Below, one piece after another: positions 55,278-63,094 of a DNA stretch of 64,000 bases. Position numbers and translations under genes: made by a program. Within the stretch, counting starts at the first letter, position 1. Every line of letters starts with the position of its first letter. Under the pieces are notes generated by a model that saw only the letters and a list, made by a program, of their open reading frames with translations, ran no database searches and was not told the DNA's origin. This stretch comes from Gammaproteobacteria bacterium (GTDB lineage: Bacteria; Pseudomonadota; Gammaproteobacteria; Steroidobacterales; GCA-2729495): contig VGVH01000001.1 in assembly GCA_016874095.1 (NCBI GenBank), positions 1-64,000 on the forward strand, written 5' to 3'.

Positions 55278-56444
55278 CTACATCCCGTCGAGGCCGCGCT
55301 TCAGCAGCGCGCGCGCGATGATGAGCCGCTGGATCTCGCTCGTGCCTTCCCAGATGCGGTCGACCCGCAGCTCCCGGTAGAACCGCTCGGCCGCGAACTC
55401 GCGCATGTAGCCGCGCCCGCCGAAGATCTGCACGACCCGATCCGCGATGCGGTTGGCCGCCTCGGAGGCGTACAGCTTCGCCACGGAGCAGCGGGCGTGG
55501 AGCGACTTGAGGTCCTCGCCGCGATCGTGGGCCATCGCGGCCTCGTACGTGATGAGCCGTGCCGCCCAGAGCTCGGTGACGCTGTCGGCCAGCATCGCCT
55601 GGATCATCTGCTGGTCGGCGAGGACACCGTCGCCGATGCGCCGCTCGCGCGCGAATGCAGTGCCCTCCTCGATCAGCCGGGCCGCAGCTCCGCAGCAGCG
55701 CGCCGCGATCATCAGCCGCTCGCGGCGGAACCAGGCGTGCGAGAAGCGCATGCCGTCGCCCTCGGGGCCGAGCCGCTGGTCCTCCGGCACGACGACGTCG
55801 TTGAAGCGGTAGACCGGGTGGTGGTCGCTGAACGTGTGGCTGAAGAGCGGCGTGCGCACCAGCTCGATCCCCGGCCGGTCCTTCTCGACGAAGAACAGCG
55901 AGTCGGAGCCGGCGTGCGGACCTTCCGTGAGCCGGCCCTGCACGATCAGGTAGTCCGCGTGGTTCGCGCTGGTGACATACCACTTCTCGCCGTTCAGCCG
56001 GTAACCGCCCCCGCTGCGCGCTGCGGTGGTCCGGATCTCGACGTTAGAGCCCGACTCGCTCTCGGTGATCGCGTAGCACTCCTTGCGCTTGCCGGTCATC
56101 AGCGGCAGCACGTACTTCTCGAGCTGGCCGGGCGTGCAGGCCTCGAACATCCAGGCATGCGGCTCCGAGAAGCACCAGCACAGCGCATTCGTGACCATGC
56201 CGAGCTGTTCCCAGGCCGCGACCTGGTCGACGATGCGCGCGGCACGGCCGCCGTACGCAGCCGGCACGTCCATCGCGCTCAGCCCGAGCTCGATGGCGCG
56301 TTTCTTGTGCTTCGCCCGCACCTCCGGCGGGAGACGGCCCTCGTTCAGCTCGGCCTCGACCTCCCACGGGATCAGCTCCTCGAGGGCAAATCTGCGCGCG
56401 GCGTCACGCCATGCGCGGGCGCGGTCGTCGAGTTCGATCTGCAT
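55278..56444 (-). CDS. Acyl-CoA dehydrogenase
   Basis: A 388-residue flavoprotein that introduces a double bond into acyl-CoA. Blocks: AITESESGSNVEIRTTA, GYRLNGEKWYVTSANHADYL, and the C-terminal VQIFGGRGYMREFAAERFYR and RVDRIWEGTSEIQRLII, which holds the catalytic Glu of the short/medium-chain type. It lies 8 bp after the TetR stop, in the minus-strand operon. With the ADP-forming CoA ligase at 63095 it suggests that the carbon skeleton is degraded as a CoA ester. Confidence 0.92.
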   Translation of the reverse strand: MQIELDDRARAWRDAARRFALEELIPWEVEAELNEGRLPPEVRAKHKKRAIELGLSAMDVPAAYGGRAARIVDQVAAWEQLGMVTNALCWCFSEPHAWMFEACTPGQLEKYVLPLMTGKRKECYAITESESGSNVEIRTTAARSGGGYRLNGEKWYVTSANHADYLIVQGRLTEGPHAGSDSLFFVEKDRPGIELVRTPLFSHTFSDHHPVYRFNDVVVPEDQRLGPEGDGMRFSHAWFRRERLMIAARCCGAAARLIEEGTAFARERRIGDGVLADQQMIQAMLADSVTELWAARLITYEAAMAHDRGEDLKSLHARCSVAKLYASEAANRIADRVVQIFGGRGYMREFAAERFYRELRVDRIWEGTSEIQRLIIARALLKRGLDGM

Positions 56445-56452
56445 GGCTGCCG

Positions 56453-57133
56453 CTATCTCCTGGCCGGCCGTTGCGTTGGCCGCCGTGCTCCACCCTGCGA
56501 CCGGAAGTGCCGCGGAAAGGCGTCGGCAAGGAACGCCATGGAGATGCGTCGCGCCCGCTCGCGGCTCATGGAGTCCGGCCGCACGAGCAGGTCGAGCCAC
56601 AGCCCGTCCGTGAGCGCCGAGAGCCCATCGGCGACGATGGCCGCGTCCACGTCGGGGTACCCGCCCTCCTCGCACATGGCGGTGCAGAGCTGGCGGACGA
56701 GGTCGTCATAGGACTTGTCGCGCGCGGCGCAGATCTTCCGGTACGTCGGGCGGAACTTCCGCTCGCCCCAGAACGCGAACCACACGGCGAGCTTTTTCTT
56801 CTCGCAGATCCGCCGGTTGAAGTCGACCTCGACCATCGCGGCCAGCCCCGCCTCGGCCGACGTGCCCGCTGAAGCGACTGCCTCGGCACAGGCCGCCCGG
56901 TATTCGTCGGCGAGGTGGCGGAGCGTTTCCGTGAGCAGCCGCTCCTTGCTCTGGAAGTGCAGGTTGATGATGCCCTGGCTCAGCGCCGCTTCGCGCGCGA
57001 CCGTCGCGATCGTGGTCTCCGCGAATCCCGATTTCGCCACGCACCGGATGGTGGCCTCGATGAGCTGCCGGCGGCGCTTTTCGGGCGGGGCGGTGCGTCG
57101 CGCAGTTTTGCGGGGCGGGGGGGGACGGGTCAT
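56453..57133 (-). CDS. BetI-like TetR-family repressor
   Basis: A 226-residue TetR regulator. The HTH segment RRRQLIEATIRCVAKSGFAE then TTIATVAREAALSQGIINLHFQSKERLL is close to BetI, the choline/betaine repressor. The ligand domain also keeps BetI-like blocks (WFAFWGERKFRPTYRK, GLSALTDGLWLDLLV). It therefore probably senses a quaternary amine or a derived compound. Start ATG 57133. It heads the minus-strand operon and faces the aminotransferase operon, so it can control both. Confidence 0.85.
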   Translation of the reverse strand: MTRPPPPRKTARRTAPPEKRRRQLIEATIRCVAKSGFAETTIATVAREAALSQGIINLHFQSKERLLTETLRHLADEYRAACAEAVASAGTSAEAGLAAMVEVDFNRRICEKKKLAVWFAFWGERKFRPTYRKICAARDKSYDDLVRQLCTAMCEEGGYPDVDAAIVADGLSALTDGLWLDLLVRPDSMSRERARRISMAFLADAFPRHFRSQGGARRPTQRPARR

Positions 57134-57203
57134 GGCGGCGGGCGCATTATTGGTCAAGAACGGCCGGTTATGTATGAGCGTCAAGCCCTTGTCTGTCAAT
57201 ACT

Positions 57204-57245
57204 AAAAGGCCTTTTCATGCAACGCAATGAATGAACGGCCGTTCA
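57204..57245. promoter_or_regulatory. Palindromes in the TetR/aminotransferase intergenic region
   Basis: TGAACGGCCGTTCA at 57232-57245 is a perfect 14-bp palindrome of the TGAAC-N4-GTTCA type and the best operator candidate for the BetI-like repressor. A partial copy, AACGGCCGGTT, lies at 57159-57169 near the repressor start. A second perfect palindrome, AAAAGGCCTTTT, is at 57204-57215. On the minus strand TTGACA at 57198-57193 could be a -35 box for the repressor gene. Confidence 0.5.
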
Positions 57246-57312
57246 GTCGCGATGGACAGGATGCCCGTGTTCGTGGGAGGCTGGAACCCACTCCCCGCCC
57301 CGGTACGCCGCC

Positions 57313-58647
57313 ATGTCGCGCAGTCTCGCCCGGTCCAATGCCCATTTCCGCAAGGCGCTGTCGAAGCTTCCACTCGGCGTTTCGTCGAATTTCCGCTACT
57401 GGGGCGAGGACAAGACGCTGTACGCGAAGCGCGGCAAGGGCGCCCGGCTGACGGACATCGACGGCAACGAATACATCGACTACCGCCTGGCCTACGGACC
57501 GTGCATCCTCGGCTACGCCGACGACCGCGTGGATGCGGCCGCCAGGGCCGGCATCGACGTCGGCGGCGTATTCGCGCTGTCGACGGAGCGGGAATACGCC
57601 GTGGCGGAGCGCATCTCGAAGATGGTGCCGGCCGCAGAGCTGGTGCGCTTCTCGAACTCGGGCTCCGAGGCCGTCATGGCGGCCCTGCGGGTCGCCCGGG
57701 CCTTCACCGGCAAGGATTCCTACGTCGTCGTGGAGGGCGGCTACCACGGGGTCTTCGACGCGGCACTCTGGTACACGCCGATGGAGAGCTGGAACCCCGC
57801 CGCCGGCGACCCGCACGTGGTGCCCTACAGCGCCGGTGTGCCGGGCATGCTCCGCGGGCTCCTGCACACGGTGCCGATGAACGACGCCAACCGGCTGGAA
57901 GGCATCTTCCAGGCCTACGGCGACGAGATCGCGGCGTTCATGATCGAGCCGATCATGGGCAACTGCTGCTCGATCTCGGCAACCCGCGAGTTCCTGCGCG
58001 ACGCCCGTCAGCTGTGCGACAAGTACGGGATCGTCATGATCGTCGACGAGGTGAAGACCGGGTTCCGCGTGGCCCGCGGTGGTGTCCAGGAGCTGATGGG
58101 CGTCAAGGGCGACCTCTGCACCTTCGCCAAGGCCATGGGCAACGGCTACCCGATCGCCGTCGTGGCGGGCCGGGAAGACATCATGCGGCACTTCGGCAAC
58201 GGCGTCGTCCACGGCGGCACCTTCACCTGCCATTCGGTGGCCCTCGCCGCGGCCGAGAAGACGCTCGAGATCCTGGACGAGACCCCGGCGCTCAAGACGA
58301 TCGCCGAGTACGGCACCCGCCTGCGCGCGGGCGTCAGCCAGATCCTGTCCCAGCGGGGGATCCGCCACTCCTTCTCGGGCCACCCGTCCATGAGCGGCCT
58401 GTTCTTCGCCGAGAAGCCGCCCAGCAACTACCGCGATTGGGCCACCAGCGACTACAGCTTCTACGAAGCCATTGCCCCCGAGCTGCACGATCTCGGCATC
58501 CTCTGCGAGCCGGACTCCCGCGAGCCCTGGTTCGTCTGCGAGGCGCACGACGAGCGCTGTCTTCGTGAGACACTGCAGCGATTCGAGCAAGCGGTCGACC
58601 GGGTCCTGAAGAAACCCAGCCCGAGCGCGACCCGATCCGTCATGTAA
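57313..58647 (+). CDS. Class III aminotransferase (GSA-aminomutase-like)
   Basis: A 444-residue PLP enzyme. Family blocks: ARLTDIDGNEYIDYRLAYGP, RFSNSGSEAVMAALRVARAF, MIVDEVKTGFRVARGGVQEL and the PLP lysine in CTFAKAMGNGYPIAVVAGR. It resembles glutamate-1-semialdehyde aminomutase-like proteins, but the setting is catabolic, so amino transfer from an omega-amino or beta-amino intermediate is more likely than heme synthesis. First gene of the plus-strand operon facing the BetI-like repressor. Confidence 0.9.
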   Translation: MSRSLARSNAHFRKALSKLPLGVSSNFRYWGEDKTLYAKRGKGARLTDIDGNEYIDYRLAYGPCILGYADDRVDAAARAGIDVGGVFALSTEREYAVAERISKMVPAAELVRFSNSGSEAVMAALRVARAFTGKDSYVVVEGGYHGVFDAALWYTPMESWNPAAGDPHVVPYSAGVPGMLRGLLHTVPMNDANRLEGIFQAYGDEIAAFMIEPIMGNCCSISATREFLRDARQLCDKYGIVMIVDEVKTGFRVARGGVQELMGVKGDLCTFAKAMGNGYPIAVVAGREDIMRHFGNGVVHGGTFTCHSVALAAAEKTLEILDETPALKTIAEYGTRLRAGVSQILSQRGIRHSFSGHPSMSGLFFAEKPPSNYRDWATSDYSFYEAIAPELHDLGILCEPDSREPWFVCEAHDERCLRETLQRFEQAVDRVLKKPSPSATRSVM

Positions 58648-58667
58648 AAAAGTCGAGCGGAGGGGGC

Positions 58668-60284
58668 GTGACAAAGTACGACGCAATCGTCGTTGGGGCG
58701 GGACACAACGGCCTGGCCAACGCGGCCTACCTGGCCAAGGCCGGGCTCAAGGTCGTCGTCCTCGAGAAGAACCCGTGGATCGGCGGCGCCGCCGTCAGCC
58801 GCGAGATCCAGGACGGCTGGATCTACTCGAACTGCTCCTACGTCTGCAGCCTCCTGCGGCCCGAGATCTTCCGCGACCTCGACCTCTCCCGCCACGGCCT
58901 GCAGATCGTCCCCTACGGGGGCGGCGTCACGTGCACGAGTAGCGGCGACATCCTCGGCAACTACACCGACCACGACGTGCAGCGGCGCGAGTTCGCGCGA
59001 CACAACGCGCGCGACGGCGACGCCTACCACCGCTATTCGACCGACGTGATGCGCCAATGCCGGTTCATCCGGCCGCTGCTGCTGCGAACGCCTCCCGACC
59101 CGACGTCGTTCCGCGTCCGCGACATCCGGGAAATGGTCTACCTGAGCCGCGAATTCGCGAAGCTCGGCGAGCAGGTGATCTACGACACCATCCGCTTCTA
59201 CACGATGAGCATCGCGGATTTCCTCGGCGAGTACTTCGAGTCCGACCTCGTCAAGGCGCACCTCTCGGGCAGCGGCATCATCGGCACGGCACTCGGAGTC
59301 TACTCGCCCGGCACGGCCTACGTGCTGCTCCACCACTACATGGGCGAGGTCGACGGCTCGAGCGGCGCCTGGGGCTTCGCGCGCGGGGGCATGGGCGCGG
59401 TCTCGAAGGCGCTCGCATCGTCTTTCAAGTCGTTCGGCGGCGAGATCCGCACCGACTGCGACGTCGACCAGCTCGTCGTGCGCGGCGGCAAGGTGCGCGG
59501 CGTTGCGCTGGCCAACGGGGACGAGGTGCACGCCGACATCGTCGTGTCGAACCTCGACCCGAAGCGCACCTTCACCAAGCTGGTGAACGAGAAGGACCTC
59601 GACCCGGCCTTCGTTGAGCGCGCGCGGAATTTCAAGATCCGGGGTTCCTCGGGGAAGCTGAACATCGCGCTGGACGGCCTGCCGACGTTCCCGGCGCTCG
59701 GCCCCGACAATCCGCTGCGCTTCGGTGACATGCACTTCATCGACTCGCTCGAGCGCCTCGAGCGGGCCTACGACGACTGGAAGAACGGCACCTGGTCGAA
59801 GGACCCGTACCTGGACCTGCTGATCCCCTCGATGACCGACCCGACCATGGCGCCGCCCGGCAAGCACTTCATGTCGGTGTTCGTGCAGTACGTGCCGCCG
59901 AAGATCCACGGCCGCGACTGGACGGACGCCGATCGCGACGCCTTCCGCGACACGGTGGTCGAGCAGATCGCCCGCCACAGCCCCGACTTCAAGCAGCTCG
60001 TCCGCCACATCGAGGTGCGCACACCGCGCGAGCTCGAGAACGAAGTGGGGCTCACGGAGGGCAACATCTTCCAGGGCGAACTCACGATGGACCAGCTGCT
60101 GTTCAACCGGCCATTCCCCGGGTACGCGCAGTACCGCGGCCCGGTGAAGGGGCTCTACATGTGCGGCTCGGGCACGCACCCGGGCGGCGGCGTCATGGCC
60201 GCGCCGGGCGCCAATGCCGCACGCGAGATCCTGCTCGACCTGCGCAAACCGAACACCGTGCCCGAGGGCTGGACCGATGACTGA
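58668..60284 (+). CDS. PYROXD2-like FAD oxidoreductase (copy 1)
   Basis: A 538-residue flavoprotein of the phytoene-desaturase-like amine oxidoreductase superfamily, closest by motif to PYROXD2. FAD motif DAIVVGAGHNGLANAAYLAK, the block NCSYVCSLLRPEIFRDLDLS, and the C-terminal FAD block LYMCGSGTHPGGGVMAAPGA. GTG start with GGAGG upstream. It overlaps the next gene by 8 bp; the two are paralogues. Reaction unknown; oxidation of an N-methyl or amine group is an inference from context. Confidence 0.87.
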   Translation: MTKYDAIVVGAGHNGLANAAYLAKAGLKVVVLEKNPWIGGAAVSREIQDGWIYSNCSYVCSLLRPEIFRDLDLSRHGLQIVPYGGGVTCTSSGDILGNYTDHDVQRREFARHNARDGDAYHRYSTDVMRQCRFIRPLLLRTPPDPTSFRVRDIREMVYLSREFAKLGEQVIYDTIRFYTMSIADFLGEYFESDLVKAHLSGSGIIGTALGVYSPGTAYVLLHHYMGEVDGSSGAWGFARGGMGAVSKALASSFKSFGGEIRTDCDVDQLVVRGGKVRGVALANGDEVHADIVVSNLDPKRTFTKLVNEKDLDPAFVERARNFKIRGSSGKLNIALDGLPTFPALGPDNPLRFGDMHFIDSLERLERAYDDWKNGTWSKDPYLDLLIPSMTDPTMAPPGKHFMSVFVQYVPPKIHGRDWTDADRDAFRDTVVEQIARHSPDFKQLVRHIEVRTPRELENEVGLTEGNIFQGELTMDQLLFNRPFPGYAQYRGPVKGLYMCGSGTHPGGGVMAAPGANAAREILLDLRKPNTVPEGWTDD

Positions 60285-61869
60285 CGTCCAACCCGCCAAC
60301 AAGCGTCGCGACGACAAGGTCGTCATCATCGGCGCCGGCCACAACGGCCTCGTCTGCGCCGCGTACCTGGCGCGCGCCGGGCGCGAAGTGGTGGTGCTCG
60401 AGGCCGCTGCGCAACCGGGCGGCGCCGCGGTGACGCGGGAGTTCGCCCCGGGGTTCCGCGTATCGGCCTGCGCGCACCTCCTGTACCTGCTCGACGCTCA
60501 GGTCAGCCGCGACCTGGCCCTCGAGTCGCATGGGTTGAAGATGGCCCGCTCCAACCTGCGCACCGTCGCGCTGGCGGCGGACGGCGGGCACATCGTCCAC
60601 GCTGGCGGCAAGGTGGAGTCCGGGCCGGTCTCGCCCGCGGATCGCGCCGCGCTCGCCGATTACCACGCCCGCCTGCAGCGGTTCGCCAGGGTCATGGGCA
60701 AGCAGCACAACCGCCGGCCGCCCCGCATCGGTGGCGGCGACCGCAGCGACCTCCTCGGCGCGGCGCTGCTCGGCCTCGACATCCGCCTGCTCGGGCGGGA
60801 CGACATGCGCGAGTTCCTGCGCATCGCCGGCATCAACGTCTACGACGTCCTCGAGGAGACCTTCGAGTCGCCGCTGCTGAAGGGCACCCTGGCGCTCGAC
60901 GCCGTGCTCGGCACCAACCTCGGGCCGCGCTCCAACAACTCCGTCCTGACCCTGCTCCATCGCATGAGCGGCACCGCGGGCGGCGACTACGGCGCCGTCG
61001 CCCTGCCCGCGGGGGGCATGGGCACCGTGACGGCGGCGCTGGCCGCGGCCGCGCAGAAGTCCGGCGCGACGCTGCGCTGCTCGAGCCCCGTGGCACGGAT
61101 CACGCTCGAAGGCGACCGGGTGTCCGGGGTGCAGCTCGAGAGCGGCGAGACCATCGCCGCCGGCACCGTCGTGTCCAACGCCGACCCGGCGCGGACGCTG
61201 CTGCAACTCCTCGGCGCGCGCCACCTCGAGACCGGGTTCGCCGAGCGCGTGCGCCACATCCGCTCGCGCGGCACGGCGGCCAAGCTGCACCTCGCGCTCG
61301 ACGGCCTGCCTGAGTTCACCGGGCTCGACGGCGCGCTGCTCGGCGAGCGCCTCGTAATCGCGCCCGATCCCGTCTACGTCGAGCACGCGTTCGACCATTC
61401 CAAGTACGGCACGGCGTCGCCGGAGCCGGTGCTCGAGATCGTGATGCCCAGCGTGCATGACCGCAGTTTCTCCCCGCAGGGGAAGCACGTGCTCTCCGCC
61501 ATCGTCCAGTACGCGCCCCACGACGCGGGCGCCGGTGCGGACGCGCGCCGCGGCGAGTTCCTCGAGCGCATCCTAGGCGTGCTTGGCAAGTACAGCCCCG
61601 GGCTGCGCAGGCAGATCGTCGCGACGGAGCTGCTGCTGCCGGCCGACATCGAGCGGGAGTTCCGGATCACGGGCGGGCACTGGCACCACGGCGAGCTCGC
61701 GCTGGACCGCTTCCTCATGCTGCGGCCGGTGCCCGGCGCCGCCCAGTACGCGATGCCGCTCGACGGGCTCTACCTCTGCGGCGCCGGCTGCCACCCGGGT
61801 GGCGGCGTGATGGGCAGCGCCGGCGGCAACGCCGCCCGCGCCGTACTGGCGGCAGGGAGCACGGCATGA
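60277..61869 (+). CDS. PYROXD2-like FAD oxidoreductase (copy 2)
   Basis: A 530-residue paralogue of the preceding gene: KVVIIGAGHNGLVCAAYLAR, SACAHLLYLLDAQVSRDLAL, GLYLCGAGCHPGGGVMGSAG. The N-terminal substrate-side segments differ clearly from copy 1, so the pair may form a heterodimer or act on successive intermediates. Start ATG 60277 lies inside the end of copy 1. The stop overlaps the GcvT-like start (ATGA). Confidence 0.87.
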   Translation: MTDVQPANKRRDDKVVIIGAGHNGLVCAAYLARAGREVVVLEAAAQPGGAAVTREFAPGFRVSACAHLLYLLDAQVSRDLALESHGLKMARSNLRTVALAADGGHIVHAGGKVESGPVSPADRAALADYHARLQRFARVMGKQHNRRPPRIGGGDRSDLLGAALLGLDIRLLGRDDMREFLRIAGINVYDVLEETFESPLLKGTLALDAVLGTNLGPRSNNSVLTLLHRMSGTAGGDYGAVALPAGGMGTVTAALAAAAQKSGATLRCSSPVARITLEGDRVSGVQLESGETIAAGTVVSNADPARTLLQLLGARHLETGFAERVRHIRSRGTAAKLHLALDGLPEFTGLDGALLGERLVIAPDPVYVEHAFDHSKYGTASPEPVLEIVMPSVHDRSFSPQGKHVLSAIVQYAPHDAGAGADARRGEFLERILGVLGKYSPGLRRQIVATELLLPADIEREFRITGGHWHHGELALDRFLMLRPVPGAAQYAMPLDGLYLCGAGCHPGGGVMGSAGGNAARAVLAAGSTA

Positions 61870-63068
61870 AGCCCGAAATGAACCACAAGCTGCACTTCCG
61901 CACGGCGGTCTACCAGACGCCGTTCCATCCGCGCACGTCCGCCCTGAACGTGCTGAACGAGTGGCACCGCTGGAAGGACTACACCACCGCGGACGCGTAC
62001 TTCGACGAGACCCTGGAATACGCGGCGATCCGCAACGCCTGCGCGGTGTTCGACCTGACGCCGATGACCAAGCACCGCATCACCGGCCCGGACGCGCTCG
62101 CGTTCCTCAACCGCCTGGTCACGCGCGACGTCGCGAAGATCAAGCCCGGCCGCGTCGGCTACTGCGTCTGGTGCGACGACAACGGCCAGGTCATCGACGA
62201 CGGCACGATCTTCCACCTGCGGCCGGGCGACTACCGGCTCTGCTCGCAGGAGCGGCAGCTCGACTGGCTGGCCCGCTCGGCCCGTGGCTTCGACGTGTCG
62301 ATCGTCGAGGACACGCACGACGTCGCCGCGCTGGCCTTCCAGGGGCCGACCACCTGCGCCGTGCTGAAGAAGATGGGCCTCGCCGGAGTCGAGAAGCTCA
62401 CGCCCTTCGGCATCGGGTTCTTCCCGTTTGCCGGCGGCGAGCTGATGGTCTCGCGCACCGGCTTCACGGGCGACTTGGGCTACGAGCTCTGGATCGAGCC
62501 CGGCCGTGCGCTCGCCCTGTGGGATGCGCTGTTCGCGGCCGGCGCCGACCACGGCATCCGGCCGATGGGCACGCACGCGCTGGAGGTCTCGCGCATCGAG
62601 GCAGGCTTCGTTCAGGCCGGGGTGGACTTCCTGCCGGCGGACGCGGCGGTGCGCATCGACCGCACGCGCTCGCCGTTCGAGCTCGACCTCGGTCGGCTAG
62701 TGGACTTCACGAAGCCCGTCTTCACCGGCCGCCGCGCGCTGCTCGAGGAGCAGCGCCGCGGCTCGCGCTACCGCCTGGTCAAGCTCGACGTCGAGGGCAA
62801 CAAGCTCGCGCGCTCTTCATATATATACGACCGCGCGAGGAACGTCGTCGGCACCGTCACCTCGGCGGTGTGGTCACCGGCCGCCAAGACCAACATCGCG
62901 CTGGCTTCCCTGAAGATGCCCTGGGGCAGGCCGGGCGACGAGCTCTGGGCCGAGATCTACTACCAGCGCGAGCTGCAGTGGGCGAAGGTCATGGCGCGTT
63001 GCCGCGTCATCGAGGGCGCCTTCTTCGATCCGCCGAGGCGCCGCGCGACGCCCCCCGCGGATTTCTGA
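61866..63068 (+). CDS. GcvT-like folate-dependent aminomethyltransferase/demethylase
   Basis: A 400-residue member of the GcvT/DmdA/dimethylglycine-dehydrogenase-tail superfamily that moves one-carbon groups from substrate to tetrahydrofolate. Blocks: EYAAIRNACAVFDLTPMTKH, NRLVTRDVAKIKPGRVGYCV, ALAFQGPTTCAVLKKMG and VSRTGFTGDLGYELWIEPGR. No glycine-cleavage genes (gcvP, gcvH) are nearby, so it is probably a substrate-specific demethylase. Together with the MetF-like protein at 46169 it suggests folate-linked methyl handling. Start overlaps the upstream stop. Confidence 0.88.
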   Translation: MKPEMNHKLHFRTAVYQTPFHPRTSALNVLNEWHRWKDYTTADAYFDETLEYAAIRNACAVFDLTPMTKHRITGPDALAFLNRLVTRDVAKIKPGRVGYCVWCDDNGQVIDDGTIFHLRPGDYRLCSQERQLDWLARSARGFDVSIVEDTHDVAALAFQGPTTCAVLKKMGLAGVEKLTPFGIGFFPFAGGELMVSRTGFTGDLGYELWIEPGRALALWDALFAAGADHGIRPMGTHALEVSRIEAGFVQAGVDFLPADAAVRIDRTRSPFELDLGRLVDFTKPVFTGRRALLEEQRRGSRYRLVKLDVEGNKLARSSYIYDRARNVVGTVTSAVWSPAAKTNIALASLKMPWGRPGDELWAEIYYQRELQWAKVMARCRVIEGAFFDPPRRRATPPADF

Positions 63069-63094
63069 GGGGGACCGGACCGCGGAGTCCGTCC

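Noticed and set aside
53356-55983. One 875-codon frame ending in the Rieske gene
   Set aside because: Upstream of 54573 it is out of frame with PotC and the acyl-CoA dehydrogenase, both of which have clear motifs in other frames.
57313-58647. Calling the aminotransferase hemL
   Set aside because: Only general class III motifs support it; the operon is catabolic and under a BetI-like repressor, with no tetrapyrrole gene nearby.
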